Shown one piece after another: positions 24,475 to 33,246 of a stretch of 34,719 nt of DNA; position 1 is the first letter of the stretch; every line of letters begins with the position of its first letter. The position numbers and the translations under genes were made by a program. The DNA comes from RUG11247 sp045649485 (GTDB lineage Bacteria > Bacillota > Clostridia > Christensenellales > Aristaeellaceae), in the NCBI GenBank assembly GCA_045649485.1, contig JAZRPZ010000068.1:1-34719 (forward strand). Direction: 5' to 3'. Under the pieces are notes generated by a model. It did no database searches. It saw only the letters and a program-made list of their open reading frames with translations, and had not been told where the DNA came from.

Positions 24475-25389
24475 ATGACTCACGAGCAGCGTCTCACAGC
24501 ACTGTGGGACTTCTACAAAAACGATATATTCCTCAAAAAATACGCCCTTGAAAGATACGCCTGCGATCCTTTTGCGCCCGTCGTCCGCCTCGAGGAAGGC
24601 GTGTTCTGTCTCCCCCATCTTTCTCCCGACCGCATCGTCGCTTCAAATGTGTATCTCGTCTGCGGCACGGAAAGAGCACTTCTCATAGACACCGCCTACG
24701 GAATAGGCGATCTTAAGGCGCTGTGCGGTGCGCTCACTCACCTGCCCGTGACTCTTGTAAACACTCATTTCCATCCCGATCACACCGGCGGCAACACCCG
24801 CTTCGGAAGCTGTTTCATGCACAGTCTCGATGCCGAAAAACCTGAGCTGCTCAGAAAGCCCCAGCAGATAACCATCGCGGAAAAAGACCCCGATGCATTT
24901 CATACCCTTGACGACACCGCAGCCCCCGGACGCGGCAGCGTGACCTCCATAACGGACGGACACACCTTCGATCTGGGCGGAGGCTTCGTTATAGAGGCCA
25001 TTCATCTTCCCGGGCATACCTCGGGCAGCATCGCCCTTTTCGACAGGAAGCGCGGCATACTCTTCACCGGCGACGCAATAATGACCCAGCCCTGTTCCGC
25101 CATGATCGTCAGTTTCGCAGGTACATCCGGCGATCCAAACGCTACCGTTGAAGCATTCAGCGCTGCACTTGAACGCCTGCAGCCGCGCATCAGTCATATC
25201 AGATATCTCTGCCCAGGTCACTGTGCACCTCAGGCATCGCCTTCGCTCATTAACGACGCGCTGGAATGCTGCCGCGCCGTACTGAAAGATCCTTCGATCG
25301 GCGGTGAAGCCCGATTCCGCGCAGGCGCTAAGCTGCACATTCACGGAGATTTCAGTCTTACATATTCCCCAAGTCATATATATAAATAA
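24475..25389 (+). CDS. MBL-fold metallo-hydrolase
   Basis: A 304-residue metallo-beta-lactamase-fold enzyme. The start at 24475 is set by AAAGGAGG six bases upstream; two earlier in-frame ATGs overlap or precede that site. The metal motif is HFHPDH in NTHFHPDHTGGN (near residue 103). The later ligands are the histidine in LPGHTSGS, the aspartate in FTGDAIM and the histidine in CPGHCAP. All are present, so a dinuclear zinc or iron site is likely. The substrate is unknown. The fold covers thioesterases, lactonases and glyoxalase II. The N-terminal 40 residues (HEQRLTALWDFYKND) are an extra helical part. Confidence 0.9.
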   Translation: MTHEQRLTALWDFYKNDIFLKKYALERYACDPFAPVVRLEEGVFCLPHLSPDRIVASNVYLVCGTERALLIDTAYGIGDLKALCGALTHLPVTLVNTHFHPDHTGGNTRFGSCFMHSLDAEKPELLRKPQQITIAEKDPDAFHTLDDTAAPGRGSVTSITDGHTFDLGGGFVIEAIHLPGHTSGSIALFDRKRGILFTGDAIMTQPCSAMIVSFAGTSGDPNATVEAFSAALERLQPRISHIRYLCPGHCAPQASPSLINDALECCRAVLKDPSIGGEARFRAGAKLHIHGDFSLTYSPSHIYK

Positions 25390-25415
25390 AAGCAGGCATG
25401 AGCCTGCTTTTATTT
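25388..25415. terminator. Bidirectional terminator between convergent genes
   Basis: AAAAGCAGGC (25388-25397) and GCCTGCTTTT (25402-25411) form a 10-bp stem with T-rich flanks on both strands. It overlaps the ends of both genes. Confidence 0.9.
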
Positions 25416-26979
25416 ATTTCAGAGTGGCGCCTGCCGCCTTCCTGATCTTTTCCTGATGGTCGGCGTCCTTCTTGTTGGTGCCGTGAGTACGGCTATTGGT
25501 GAAGTGGATGCAATGATGTCCGGCAAAATTATTGTCGGTAATGCTTCCGCTGCCATGAGGCATGCCGTTTATAGACGCAGCATAATTGTTCCCGTCAATG
25601 GTAACAAATACTGCGCGGCGGCTCCACGACCATGTACCGCCATATACTTTCTTCATCGCTGCGGTATCAGCGGCGGTAAGAGGCTGAACGTCGGCATGAT
25701 TGGTGCCGCCGGAGCGCTTTACCTGCCAGGCGATACCGGTATCAACATCGGTGATCGTCACTACTTTGCCTACGGGGAATATGGTTCTGATCTCACTGTC
25801 CCACCAGTCCATTTCCTTCGCCCTGCCCGTGGCAGGCATTACGGTGGATCCGTTGTCCGGCACAGTGTTTATCTTCTCACGGCTGAGGTCGCTCATCTTC
25901 ATGTACATGGAAGCGCCGTCATATTTGACCTTGGCCCACTTGCTGTTGTAGACCTGTACAGTGACCTTATCGTTTACCTTAAAGGTCTTCACGGTATTTC
26001 CGCTGCCATCCCATGCATCATAGGCCTTTATTCCGTCTTCCCTGACATAGGCGGTAAAGCTGTCATTTATTATCTTGTCATTCACTTCAGTACTGAGGTC
26101 GGCAGTTTTGATATACATGGTCTCGCCGCCATACTTTACGCTTGCCCAGGTACTGTTGTATGCCTGAACGGTGACCTTATCATCCATACTGAAGGTCTTC
26201 ACTGTATTTCCGCTGCCGTCCCATGCATCATAAGCCTTTACGCCGTCCTGCTTCACATAGGCAGTGAAAGTCTTTTTGACTATAACATCCACCTTTTCGG
26301 CAGACAGGTCCGATTTCTTCATGTAGCCGTAAGCGCCGTTTTTTTCAACCTTCGCCCAGCTGCCGCTTACCGAGACCACATTCACGTTATCGTTCAAATT
26401 CAATCTGCACAGAACCTTGGCAGAAGAAGAGGCGGATTTATATGCTTTGGCACCATCGACCGCAACATAAGCTTTCACGGAATTACTGCCGGCAGTTTCT
26501 TTATCCGTATCTGTCTTTCCCGCAGGCTTCTCAGTGGTCAGATCTTCTTTTTTCACAAGGCCGTACTTGCCTTTTGCCTTTATGTAAGCCCATTCTCCGG
26601 CAGTTGCATAAAGCTGGACCGCAGTGCCGTTATCAAGACTCATTATAAGCGAAGACGCATCGAAATTCTTAAGCATCGCAGCGCTGCCGTCAACATAAAC
26701 GGTTTCGCCGTTGTAGTTCTTCTGAACGCCTACATTTTCGAGCCTTACATATCCAACGCTCTTGCCGGACTTCAGTTTTGCCCAGCCATTGCTGCTGTCT
26801 ACCATCTCGTATTTCTGACCGGCCTTGAGCGTACCGTATTTTTTAGAATCTGTATCCGGCTTTGAATATACCGCAGAATCTTCAAGTATGTATACCGTCG
26901 CTGCAGAAGCGGTGCATGCAAACACCAGAATCAAAGCTGCGGTAAGAATCAGTATCCTGCGGAACTTATGTAAATGCAT
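25414..26979 (-). CDS. Secreted SH3-repeat protein with conserved C-terminal His-rich domain
   Basis: A 521-residue exported protein. The start at 26979 is chosen for GGAGG nine bases upstream; the ATG two codons earlier is too close to it. A signal peptide covers residues 1-27 (LILVFACTASAA). Five bacterial SH3-like units follow (about 28-370), and two tandem units of about 75 residues share KAYDAWDGSGNTVKTF. The last 140 residues form a separate domain with SGGTNHADVQPLTAAD, YGGTWSWSRRAVFV, MNGMPHG-like INGMPHGSGS and GHHCIHFTNSRTHGT. Its conserved His and Asp suggest metal or catalytic chemistry. I believe this domain recurs in clostridial surface proteins but its function is unknown to me. 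SH3 units usually bind peptidoglycan, so it probably acts at the cell wall. Confidence 0.85.
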   Translation of the reverse strand: MHLHKFRRILILTAALILVFACTASAATVYILEDSAVYSKPDTDSKKYGTLKAGQKYEMVDSSNGWAKLKSGKSVGYVRLENVGVQKNYNGETVYVDGSAAMLKNFDASSLIMSLDNGTAVQLYATAGEWAYIKAKGKYGLVKKEDLTTEKPAGKTDTDKETAGSNSVKAYVAVDGAKAYKSASSSAKVLCRLNLNDNVNVVSVSGSWAKVEKNGAYGYMKKSDLSAEKVDVIVKKTFTAYVKQDGVKAYDAWDGSGNTVKTFSMDDKVTVQAYNSTWASVKYGGETMYIKTADLSTEVNDKIINDSFTAYVREDGIKAYDAWDGSGNTVKTFKVNDKVTVQVYNSKWAKVKYDGASMYMKMSDLSREKINTVPDNGSTVMPATGRAKEMDWWDSEIRTIFPVGKVVTITDVDTGIAWQVKRSGGTNHADVQPLTAADTAAMKKVYGGTWSWSRRAVFVTIDGNNYAASINGMPHGSGSITDNNFAGHHCIHFTNSRTHGTNKKDADHQEKIRKAAGATLK

Positions 26980-27019
26980 CTGCATATACCTCCGTGGCGA
27001 AAATTGCTTTACAGACGCT

Positions 27020-27048
27020 ATTATATTACAAAATTATGACCATTTCAA
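27020..27048 (-). promoter_or_regulatory. Promoter of the SH3-repeat protein gene
   Basis: TTGAAA (27043-27048), 17 bases, TATAAT (27020-27025) on the minus strand. The AT-rich stretch 27049-27150 upstream holds no further gene. Confidence 0.85.
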
Positions 27049-27155
27049 GTTTTATCGTAATCTTTTAACCCGCTTCACCATCATTTTAGACACACTTTTA
27101 TTTTTTTGTTTAATATTTCCCCATTGTGACGCCTTTGATCCCCCTGAAAACATAC

Positions 27156-27186
27156 AAAAAAGAACCGCCTGCGAACAGGCGGTTCT
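27156..27186 (-). terminator. Terminator of the dnaA-pgsA gene row
   Basis: AGAACCGCCTG and CAGGCGGTTCT (27176-27186 with 27161-27171) form a perfect 11-bp stem with a CGAA loop, followed by a T-run on the minus strand (27156-27160). Confidence 0.93.
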
Positions 27187-27209
27187 TTCTGCAATCCAAC
27201 AGATCAGGA

Positions 27210-27788
27210 TCACATATCCTTTATGAAATGACGGTTCTTATAGATGTAATCCGCGCCGGACCATACGGTCATGAAGGTCATTACATACATCATGACGTTG
27301 GCTATGACCTGACCGAGATCGCCGAACCAGCCGAGCATTGCGTCGATCTGATTCGTGGTGGGCACGAAGAGGATCAGCGCAACAGCAGCGATCATCTGAG
27401 TGACGGTCTTGATCTTGCCGAGTATGCCTGCGGAGATGACCTTACCGCCGCCGGCAGCAACGAGACGGAAGCCGGAAACGGCGAACTCGCGGCCAAGGAA
27501 TATGATGCAGACCCAGGCGGGCATGCGTCCCTGAGCTACCAGCATGATGAAAGCGCTCATAACCAGCATCTTATCGGCGATGGGATCGGCAAACTTGCCG
27601 AAATTGGTTACGATATTATTCTTACGGGCAATGAAGCCATCGAGATAATCGGTGACGGATGCGCTGATGAATACCAGTGCGGCTGCAACCTGACACCAGA
27701 AAGACTTCTCAAAGAACATCAGCAGCACAAAAATGGGGATCATTGCAATGCGCAGCAGAGTGAGCTTATTGGGCAGATTAATCTTCAT
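27210..27788 (-). CDS. pgsA: CDP-diacylglycerol-glycerol-3-phosphate 3-phosphatidyltransferase
   Basis: Makes phosphatidylglycerol phosphate from CDP-diacylglycerol and glycerol-3-phosphate (EC 2.7.8.5), the committed step to phosphatidylglycerol. A 192-residue membrane enzyme. The CDP-alcohol phosphotransferase signature is complete: Asp47, Asp50, Gly51, Ala54, Arg55, Gly64, Asp68 and Asp72. The N-terminus LPNKLTLLRI is typical of PgsA. About five or six spans are present. It starts two bases after rimO, a pairing common in Firmicutes, and is the last gene before the terminator. Confidence 0.95.
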   Translation of the reverse strand: MKINLPNKLTLLRIAMIPIFVLLMFFEKSFWCQVAAALVFISASVTDYLDGFIARKNNIVTNFGKFADPIADKMLVMSAFIMLVAQGRMPAWVCIIFLGREFAVSGFRLVAAGGGKVISAGILGKIKTVTQMIAAVALILFVPTTNQIDAMLGWFGDLGQVIANVMMYVMTFMTVWSGADYIYKNRHFIKDM

Positions 27789-27790
27789 AA

Positions 27791-29080
27791 TCAGATCTCC
27801 TCTCCGTACAGATCATATGCTTCAGCACCGACGATCTTTACCATTACGTATTCGCCGGGCATGATTTCCCTCTGAGCAGTGAATCGGATAGCGCCGTCGC
27901 TCTCGGGAGCCTCCTTACGGCTTCTGCCGTAGTAGAGGCCGTCCTCGAAGCCTTCGCACAGCACTTCGCATTCCTCACCGACGCGCTCCTCATTCAGTTC
28001 CATGGAGATTCCCTGCTGCATCATCATAAGCTGATCCAGACGACGGATCTTCACATCTTCGTCGATCTGCTCCTCCATCTCGGCAGCGGGGGTATCATCT
28101 TCCGCGGAATAGGCGAAAGCGCCAAGCCTGTCGAACCTTGCTTCGCGCACGAAGTCCATCAGTTCACAGAATTCCTCCTCGGTCTCACCGGGGAAGCCCA
28201 GTATCATGGTGGTGCGCAGGGTGATGCCCAGCTGCTTGCACTTTTCGATACGTGACTTTATCCATTCGGAAGAACCGCGGCGGTTCATATTCTTCAGCAT
28301 CCTGTCGTTGATATGCTGCAGCGGCAGGTCCAGATATGCGCACACCTTGGGCTCGTTTGCCAGAGTCTCCAGCAGTTCGTCATCCGTAGAATCGGGATAG
28401 CAGTACAGCACGCGCACCCAGTGCACGCCCTCTATCTGTGCCACCCTCTTCAGCAGCTCGCTCATACGGGTCTTTCCGTAGAGCTGAGAGCCGTAGCGGG
28501 AAGTATCCTGCGCGATGAGAGTTATCTCGGTCACACCGTCCGCCGCCAGAGTTTCGCATTCCTTCACGATATCCTCAAAGGGCCTGTCGCCGTACTTGCC
28601 GCGGATAAGGGGAATCGCGCAGTAAGTGCAGCGGTTGTCGCAGCCGTCGGATATCTTCACATATGCGGAATAGGGCGCGGTGGTCACCACGCGTCCGCAC
28701 TCTGGGAAGCGCTCGTCGCCGTCAACATGACATTCGCGTGCTTCGGCTTCCAGAAGCTCCAGCGCCTTATCATAGTCGGACACGCCAAGCATTCCGTCAA
28801 CCTCGGCGAATTCCTCCATCAGCGCCTCATGATACCTCTGTACAAGGCAGCCGGTAACGAAAAGCTTCGCGCCTTCCTTGCGGGCTTCCGCCATTTCAAA
28901 TATGGTATCGATGGATTCCTGCTTGGCGGATTCTATAAATCCGCAGGTATTTACGAATATAGCGTCCGCCTGTGAAGGGTCGTCCACAAATTCGTGACCT
29001 GCCTTACTGAGCCTGCCCAGCAAATTCTCCGTATCGACACGGTTCTTTGCGCAGCCCAGCGACACTATGCCTATTTTCAA
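27791..29080 (-). CDS. rimO: Ribosomal protein S12 methylthiotransferase
   Basis: Radical-SAM enzyme that methylthiolates an aspartate of ribosomal protein S12. The 429 residues hold an N-terminal UPF0004 domain with cysteines Cys10, Cys46 and Cys78 for the auxiliary cluster, then the radical-SAM CxxxCxxC at Cys147, Cys151 and Cys154 (CDNRCTYC). A C-terminal TRAM domain follows (about 365-429). ISLGC-type start MKIGIVSLGCAKNRVDTE and LDLPLQHINDRML favour RimO over the related MiaB. CGGAGGAAAAAAA lies before the start. It sits 15 bases after mnmE. Confidence 0.95.
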   Translation of the reverse strand: MKIGIVSLGCAKNRVDTENLLGRLSKAGHEFVDDPSQADAIFVNTCGFIESAKQESIDTIFEMAEARKEGAKLFVTGCLVQRYHEALMEEFAEVDGMLGVSDYDKALELLEAEARECHVDGDERFPECGRVVTTAPYSAYVKISDGCDNRCTYCAIPLIRGKYGDRPFEDIVKECETLAADGVTEITLIAQDTSRYGSQLYGKTRMSELLKRVAQIEGVHWVRVLYCYPDSTDDELLETLANEPKVCAYLDLPLQHINDRMLKNMNRRGSSEWIKSRIEKCKQLGITLRTTMILGFPGETEEEFCELMDFVREARFDRLGAFAYSAEDDTPAAEMEEQIDEDVKIRRLDQLMMMQQGISMELNEERVGEECEVLCEGFEDGLYYGRSRKEAPESDGAIRFTAQREIMPGEYVMVKIVGAEAYDLYGEEI

Positions 29081-29095
29081 ATTTTTTTCCTCCGG

Positions 29096-30433
29096 TCATT
29101 TTCCTACACAGAAGTCTTTGAATACCCTGTCTATTACGGATTCACGGGCGTTTTCGCCGGTTATCTCCGAAAGCGCGTCCATGGCATTTGCCACATCCAC
29201 GGCGCATACATCCATAGGGAAGCCGCCTTCTATGGCATTCATAGCGTTCTCAAGCGCATCCTTTGCCCTTGAAGCCGCTTCGATATGCCTTTCAGCTACC
29301 AGCGCAGGCTCAGCGGGAGATATTCTCTCTGCGATGACCTTCTTCAGTTCATCCATTCCCGCGCCCGTATTGGCGGAAGTATTCAATGCAGGTACATTAT
29401 ATTCTCTGGATATTAAGTCAGCATCAATTTCCATGTTTTTATCACATTTATTTACGCATACCAGACAGCGCCCGTCGGCATTTTCCAGCATTTCTCTGTC
29501 GGAATCATCAATGCCCGCATCTCCGTCCAGCACTATGATAACCATATCCGCCTGCTTTGCAGCCTGCTCGGCGCGCCTGACACCTATCTGCTCCACGGTA
29601 TCCTCGGTCTCGCGTATGCCGGCAGTATCGGTTATCTCAACGGATACGCCGTTTATCGATACCTGCGCAGTAAGCACATCACGGGTAGTGCCGGGTATAT
29701 CCGTTACGATAGCCCTTTCGGTGCCAAGCAGATAATTCATGATAGAACTCTTGCCTACATTGGGCCTGCCTGCCAGCACGACAGAAGAGCCTCCCGTAAT
29801 TATGCGCGCAGCGCGCCTGTCTATGAGGGCATCCAGCTGCTCTATAACAGGCGCCATGCGCTGCCTGAGTTCATCCGAGCCTGCCTCTTCATCTATCTCA
29901 TCCGGGAAGTCATCGGAAGCTTCTATCAGCGCCATCAGGCCGGTCAGTTCATCCATTATGGGTCTTACCTTAGCGGATACGCCGCCGGTCAGCTGCCTGA
30001 CGGAAGCTCTTGCAGCCGCCTCGCTGCGGGCAGATATAAGCTGCATTACCGCCTCTGCCTGAGAAAGGTCTATTCTGCCGTTTATGAAAGCCCTGCGGGT
30101 GAATTCGCCGGGTTCCGCTGCGCGGCAGCCGGCTGCCAAAACGATATCCAAAACCCTTTTGGCGGACACATCACCGCCATGGCACTGGATCTCACATACA
30201 TCCTCCGCAGTATAGGAGCGGGGCGCAGCCATATATACCGCCATTGCCTCATCGGCACGGCTGCCGTTTTCATCCAGCACATAGCCGTGATACATACGAT
30301 GGGATTCATATCTGCCACGGCAGGAGAATACATTTTTCAATACATCCAGCGCCTTATCGCCGCTTATCCTGACAACGGCGATGCCGCCCTCGCCTCTTGC
30401 GGTGGCGACGGCGGCGATGGTATCGCCCGTCAT
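29096..30433 (-). CDS. mnmE: tRNA modification GTPase MnmE
   Basis: With MnmG it installs the aminomethyl group on wobble uridine 34 of several tRNAs. The 445-residue protein has the N-terminal folate-binding domain (TIAAVATARGEGGIAVVRIS). The helical domain is split by a GTPase domain with Walker A GRPNVGKSS at 222-230, DIPGTTRD, DTAGIRET and NKCDKN. The C-terminus ends CVGK, preserving the catalytic cysteine. It begins two bases after dnaN. In most Firmicutes mnmE lies on the rpmH-yidC side of the origin, next to mnmG; here it follows dnaN, and mnmG is not in the window. Confidence 0.96.
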   Translation of the reverse strand: MTGDTIAAVATARGEGGIAVVRISGDKALDVLKNVFSCRGRYESHRMYHGYVLDENGSRADEAMAVYMAAPRSYTAEDVCEIQCHGGDVSAKRVLDIVLAAGCRAAEPGEFTRRAFINGRIDLSQAEAVMQLISARSEAAARASVRQLTGGVSAKVRPIMDELTGLMALIEASDDFPDEIDEEAGSDELRQRMAPVIEQLDALIDRRAARIITGGSSVVLAGRPNVGKSSIMNYLLGTERAIVTDIPGTTRDVLTAQVSINGVSVEITDTAGIRETEDTVEQIGVRRAEQAAKQADMVIIVLDGDAGIDDSDREMLENADGRCLVCVNKCDKNMEIDADLISREYNVPALNTSANTGAGMDELKKVIAERISPAEPALVAERHIEAASRAKDALENAMNAIEGGFPMDVCAVDVANAMDALSEITGENARESVIDRVFKDFCVGK

Positions 30434-30435
30434 TA

Positions 30436-31542
30436 TCAGGCGCGCTCCCTTACGGGCAGCACGAGATGCAGATAATCGCGGTTGTCTACGGGAGTGATGA
30501 CGCAGGGAGTTACATGAGTATTCATGTTCAGCTCGATGCGGTCGGATTCAATTATGCGCATTACATCCTGCATGTACTTTACATTGAAAGTAATGGTAAT
30601 GTCGGCGCCTTCCTGCTCAACATCCATCTCTTCATGTACATCGCCGATCTCGGAATTGGATTCGATATTCATCCTGCCATCCTCGATAACGAAACGCACG
30701 CGGTTGTTGCTGCTTTCGCGGGCAATAAGCGCGGCGCGCTCAACTGCACGGCGCATGGGCTCCAGCTCGGCAACCACGCGGGTGGCAAACTGAGTGGGCA
30801 GAATCCTGCGGTAATCGATATATTCGCCCTCAATGAGCACTACATAGATATCAGTACCCATGAGATTGATATGCAGACGGTTCTTTTCGAAGGAAAGCAC
30901 GCAGAAATCATCCTCGCCATCCTTCAGCAGCTTGCCGATATCGCCCACGGCGCGGCCGGGAATAATGGCGGACATGGAGCTGGTCACGTCGGCGCAGGCG
31001 TTCTTTATCATAGCCAGGCGGAAACCGTCCAGTGCAACCATGATCGCATCGCCGCCGCGTACTTCAAGCAGACAGCCGGTGAGCACTTCGCGCATATCGT
31101 CCTGTGCGATGGCGAATTCGGTCTTGCCGATCATATCCTTCAGCATGGACTGGGGCAGAGTGATCTCCAGATCTCCGGTAACGATGCCGGGCAGCGGGAA
31201 CAGATCGGAATCCTGGCCGGCAAGGTTCATGCGGGAAGAAGCGCAGCTGATGCGGAACTGGAAGGATTCGTTCATAGAGATGCTCATATCACCTTCGGGC
31301 ATACGGCGCACCATCTCGGTGAACAGCTTTCCGGGAACGACGCCTCGGCCTTCATCCTGAACATCGGCTTCAACGCGGGTAATTATAGTGATGCGCTCAT
31401 CAGAGCAGGTGAGCTGTACGTACTTTTTGGTAGCCTCCAAAAGAATGCCGTCCAAAATGGGATTGGTAGTCCTGGAGGAAAGGGCACGGGTGACGGTAGC
31501 AAGCGCGTCCCTCAGCTTAGTGGTGGAAACGGAAAATTTCAT
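30436..31542 (-). CDS. dnaN: DNA polymerase III sliding clamp (beta subunit)
   Basis: The 368-residue processivity clamp of replication. The start MKFSVSTTKLRDALATVTRA, the interior KLFTEMVRRMPEGDM and YIDYRRILP, and the C-terminal YLHLVLPVRE match beta clamps with three repeated folds. AAGGAGGG lies eight bases before ATG 31542. A TATAAT at 31569-31574, with a weak TTACGG 17 bases away, could give dnaN its own promoter inside the origin region. dnaA lies directly upstream; mnmE, not recF, follows. Confidence 0.97.
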   Translation of the reverse strand: MKFSVSTTKLRDALATVTRALSSRTTNPILDGILLEATKKYVQLTCSDERITIITRVEADVQDEGRGVVPGKLFTEMVRRMPEGDMSISMNESFQFRISCASSRMNLAGQDSDLFPLPGIVTGDLEITLPQSMLKDMIGKTEFAIAQDDMREVLTGCLLEVRGGDAIMVALDGFRLAMIKNACADVTSSMSAIIPGRAVGDIGKLLKDGEDDFCVLSFEKNRLHINLMGTDIYVVLIEGEYIDYRRILPTQFATRVVAELEPMRRAVERAALIARESSNNRVRFVIEDGRMNIESNSEIGDVHEEMDVEQEGADITITFNVKYMQDVMRIIESDRIELNMNTHVTPCVITPVDNRDYLHLVLPVRERA

Positions 31543-31560
31543 GGCATGCGCCCTCCTTAA

Positions 31561-31718
31561 TCTTTATTATTATATATATAAAGAATAGTAACCGTAATAA
31601 GCCTGTGGATATTGTGGATAAGTGCCCAAAAGCCTTGAGACATAAGGAATTTTGGGCTCACAATACCATGTGGATAAGTTTTGGGAAGTGGTATTGTTAT
31701 CCACATGGCTCCCAAAAT
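31561..31718. other. oriC, dnaA-dnaN part: DnaA boxes and AT-rich unwinding region
   Basis: DnaA boxes (TTATCCACA or its complement) lie at 31613-31621, 31669-31677 and 31697-31705, with a one-mismatch box (TGTGGATAT) at 31604-31612 directly abutting the first. Beside the abutting pair lies an AT-rich stretch 31561-31600, a likely DNA unwinding element. The intervening ATAGTAA resembles the DnaA-trio motif of Bacillus. Four TTTTGGG/CCCAAAA blocks (31625-31631, 31651-31657, 31679-31685, 31711-31717) and an inverted pair CAATACCA/TGGTATTG (31661-31668, 31689-31696) give strong hairpin potential and may also end dnaA transcripts. Confidence 0.88.
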
Positions 31719-33031
31719 CAACCTCTGGAGATGGCTTCCTTCAGCTCGTCAAGGCTTCTTCTGAAGGTCGCATCGGAATTGAGAACCTCGTTTATCTTGT
31801 CGCAGCCGTGCATTACGGTGGTATGATCGCGGTCGCCCAGTTCCTTACCGATTGCGGTGGTCGAAAGGTTGGTCATTTCGCGTATGAGGTACATGGCTAT
31901 CTGCCTGGGAAGCGCATATTCCTTGGAACGCTTCTTGGACTGCAGATCCTGTACCGTTACATTATAATATTCTGCAACTGCACTTATTATCATAGGTGCA
32001 TTCACCTGACGTGCGGCTGCATCGGGAAGTATCGCCTCGAGAGTATCTGCGGCGAAAGCCAGGTCGATAACTCCGCCCATCAGCTGGTGCTTTGCCTTCA
32101 GACGGTTGAGCGCGCCTTCCAGTTCGCGGATATTGCTGTTTACCCTGCCTGCGATGAATTCCAGTACTTCGTCATTGCATGCGATGTTTTCATCGATACA
32201 CTTCTGACGCAGGATCGCTACGCGGGTCTCGAGATCGGGCTTCCTTATATCAACGGTAAGACCCCATTCGAAACGGGAACGCAGACGTTCTTCGATGGTG
32301 GGGATCTCCTTGGGCGGACGGTCGGAAGACAGGATTATCTGCTTTCCGGAATCGCGCAGGTGATTGAATGTATGGAAGAATTCCTCCTGAGTGGCGACTG
32401 TCTTGGAGAAGAACTGGATATCGTCAACCATCAGCACGTCTACACTGCGCAGCTTTTCGCGCAGCTCGGCAGTGCCGGTTTTTGAACCCAGAGACGTGAT
32501 AAAGTCGTTGGTAAAGGTCTCGGAGGAGATAAAAAGCACTTTTTTCGAGGGATCCTGAGTCATTATGTAGTTGCCGATTGCGTTCATGAGGTGGGTCTTG
32601 CCCAGACCTACGCCGCCGTAGATAAACAGCGGGTTGTAAGCTTCGTTGGGGCCTTCGGCAACGGCAAGAGACGCAGCATATGCGAAGCGGTTGGAATCAC
32701 CAACAATGAAATTATCGAAGGAATACTTCGAATTCAGCATAGTGTTGGTTATCTGATTCAGCTGCTTTTCGATATCTGCGGTCAATGCGGGAGAAACGAA
32801 GTAATCATGCCCGAAGGATACACGGATAGCTGCCTCGAGCATAGACTTATAGCGCCCGTTAAGCTGAGAGAGCACCAGCGGATCCGGTACCTCAACGAGC
32901 ATGGTATCCTTATTTACAGCGCGCAGCTTAAGCGGCTTAATCCATGTGGTAAAGCTGGGCATGGAAAGCTCGGATGCCAGCATCTGACATGCTTTATCCC
33001 AGTTTTCCTGCATTGCGGGCGTAATGGCCAA
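31718..33031 (-). CDS. dnaA: Chromosomal replication initiator protein DnaA (TTG start)
   Basis: Binds DnaA boxes and melts oriC. The start is TTG at 33031, fixed by CGGAGGG six bases upstream; the only in-frame ATG upstream, at 33052, lies before that site and overlaps the 5' leader. That gives 437 residues. Domain I begins AITPAMQENWDKAC; the AAA+ domain has Walker A GGVGLGKTH (Lys145), Walker B MVDDIQF and ILSSDRPPKEI. Domain IV has RSKEYALPRQIAMYLIRE and the box-recognition signature GDRDHTTVMHG. A rare start codon may keep expression low. Promoter and two DnaA boxes lie upstream, suggesting autoregulation. Confidence 0.97.
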   Translation of the reverse strand: MAITPAMQENWDKACQMLASELSMPSFTTWIKPLKLRAVNKDTMLVEVPDPLVLSQLNGRYKSMLEAAIRVSFGHDYFVSPALTADIEKQLNQITNTMLNSKYSFDNFIVGDSNRFAYAASLAVAEGPNEAYNPLFIYGGVGLGKTHLMNAIGNYIMTQDPSKKVLFISSETFTNDFITSLGSKTGTAELREKLRSVDVLMVDDIQFFSKTVATQEEFFHTFNHLRDSGKQIILSSDRPPKEIPTIEERLRSRFEWGLTVDIRKPDLETRVAILRQKCIDENIACNDEVLEFIAGRVNSNIRELEGALNRLKAKHQLMGGVIDLAFAADTLEAILPDAAARQVNAPMIISAVAEYYNVTVQDLQSKKRSKEYALPRQIAMYLIREMTNLSTTAIGKELGDRDHTTVMHGCDKINEVLNSDATFRRSLDELKEAISRG

Positions 33032-33066
33032 AATAATCCCTCCGGTATACATACAAATCCATCTTC

Positions 33067-33095
33067 ATTATAGCAAAAACGTTTGCCGACTTCAA
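33067..33095 (-). promoter_or_regulatory. dnaA promoter
   Basis: TTGAAG (33090-33095), 17 bases, TATAAT (33067-33072) on the minus strand, with a leader of about 30 bases to the TTG start. Two DnaA boxes lie just upstream (33111-33134). Confidence 0.88.
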
Positions 33096-33110
33096 GAACG
33101 TAACAATGAT

Positions 33111-33167
33111 TTATCCACAGGTAATTGTGGATAAAGTGTATAAATCCCCTCTTTTGGGTGTTGATAA
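33111..33167. other. oriC, upstream part: DnaA box cluster
   Basis: Perfect boxes at 33111-33119 (TTATCCACA) and 33126-33134 (TGTGGATAA) face each other six bases apart. A one-mismatch box TGTTGATAA lies at 33159-33167. With the cluster beyond dnaA this makes a bipartite origin like that of Bacillus subtilis. Confidence 0.85.
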
Positions 33168-33246
33168 CCTGAGCATTTCCTGTTGGCAGGTTGTGGAAGC
33201 TTCGCATATGATGAAACGGACCTTCATCAAAAGGGGGAGCTTCTCA

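Noticed and set aside
33106..33246. N-terminal extension of the Cys-rich protein
   Set aside because: It would overlap the DnaA boxes and lacks an RBS; GGGGGAG lies correctly before 33247.
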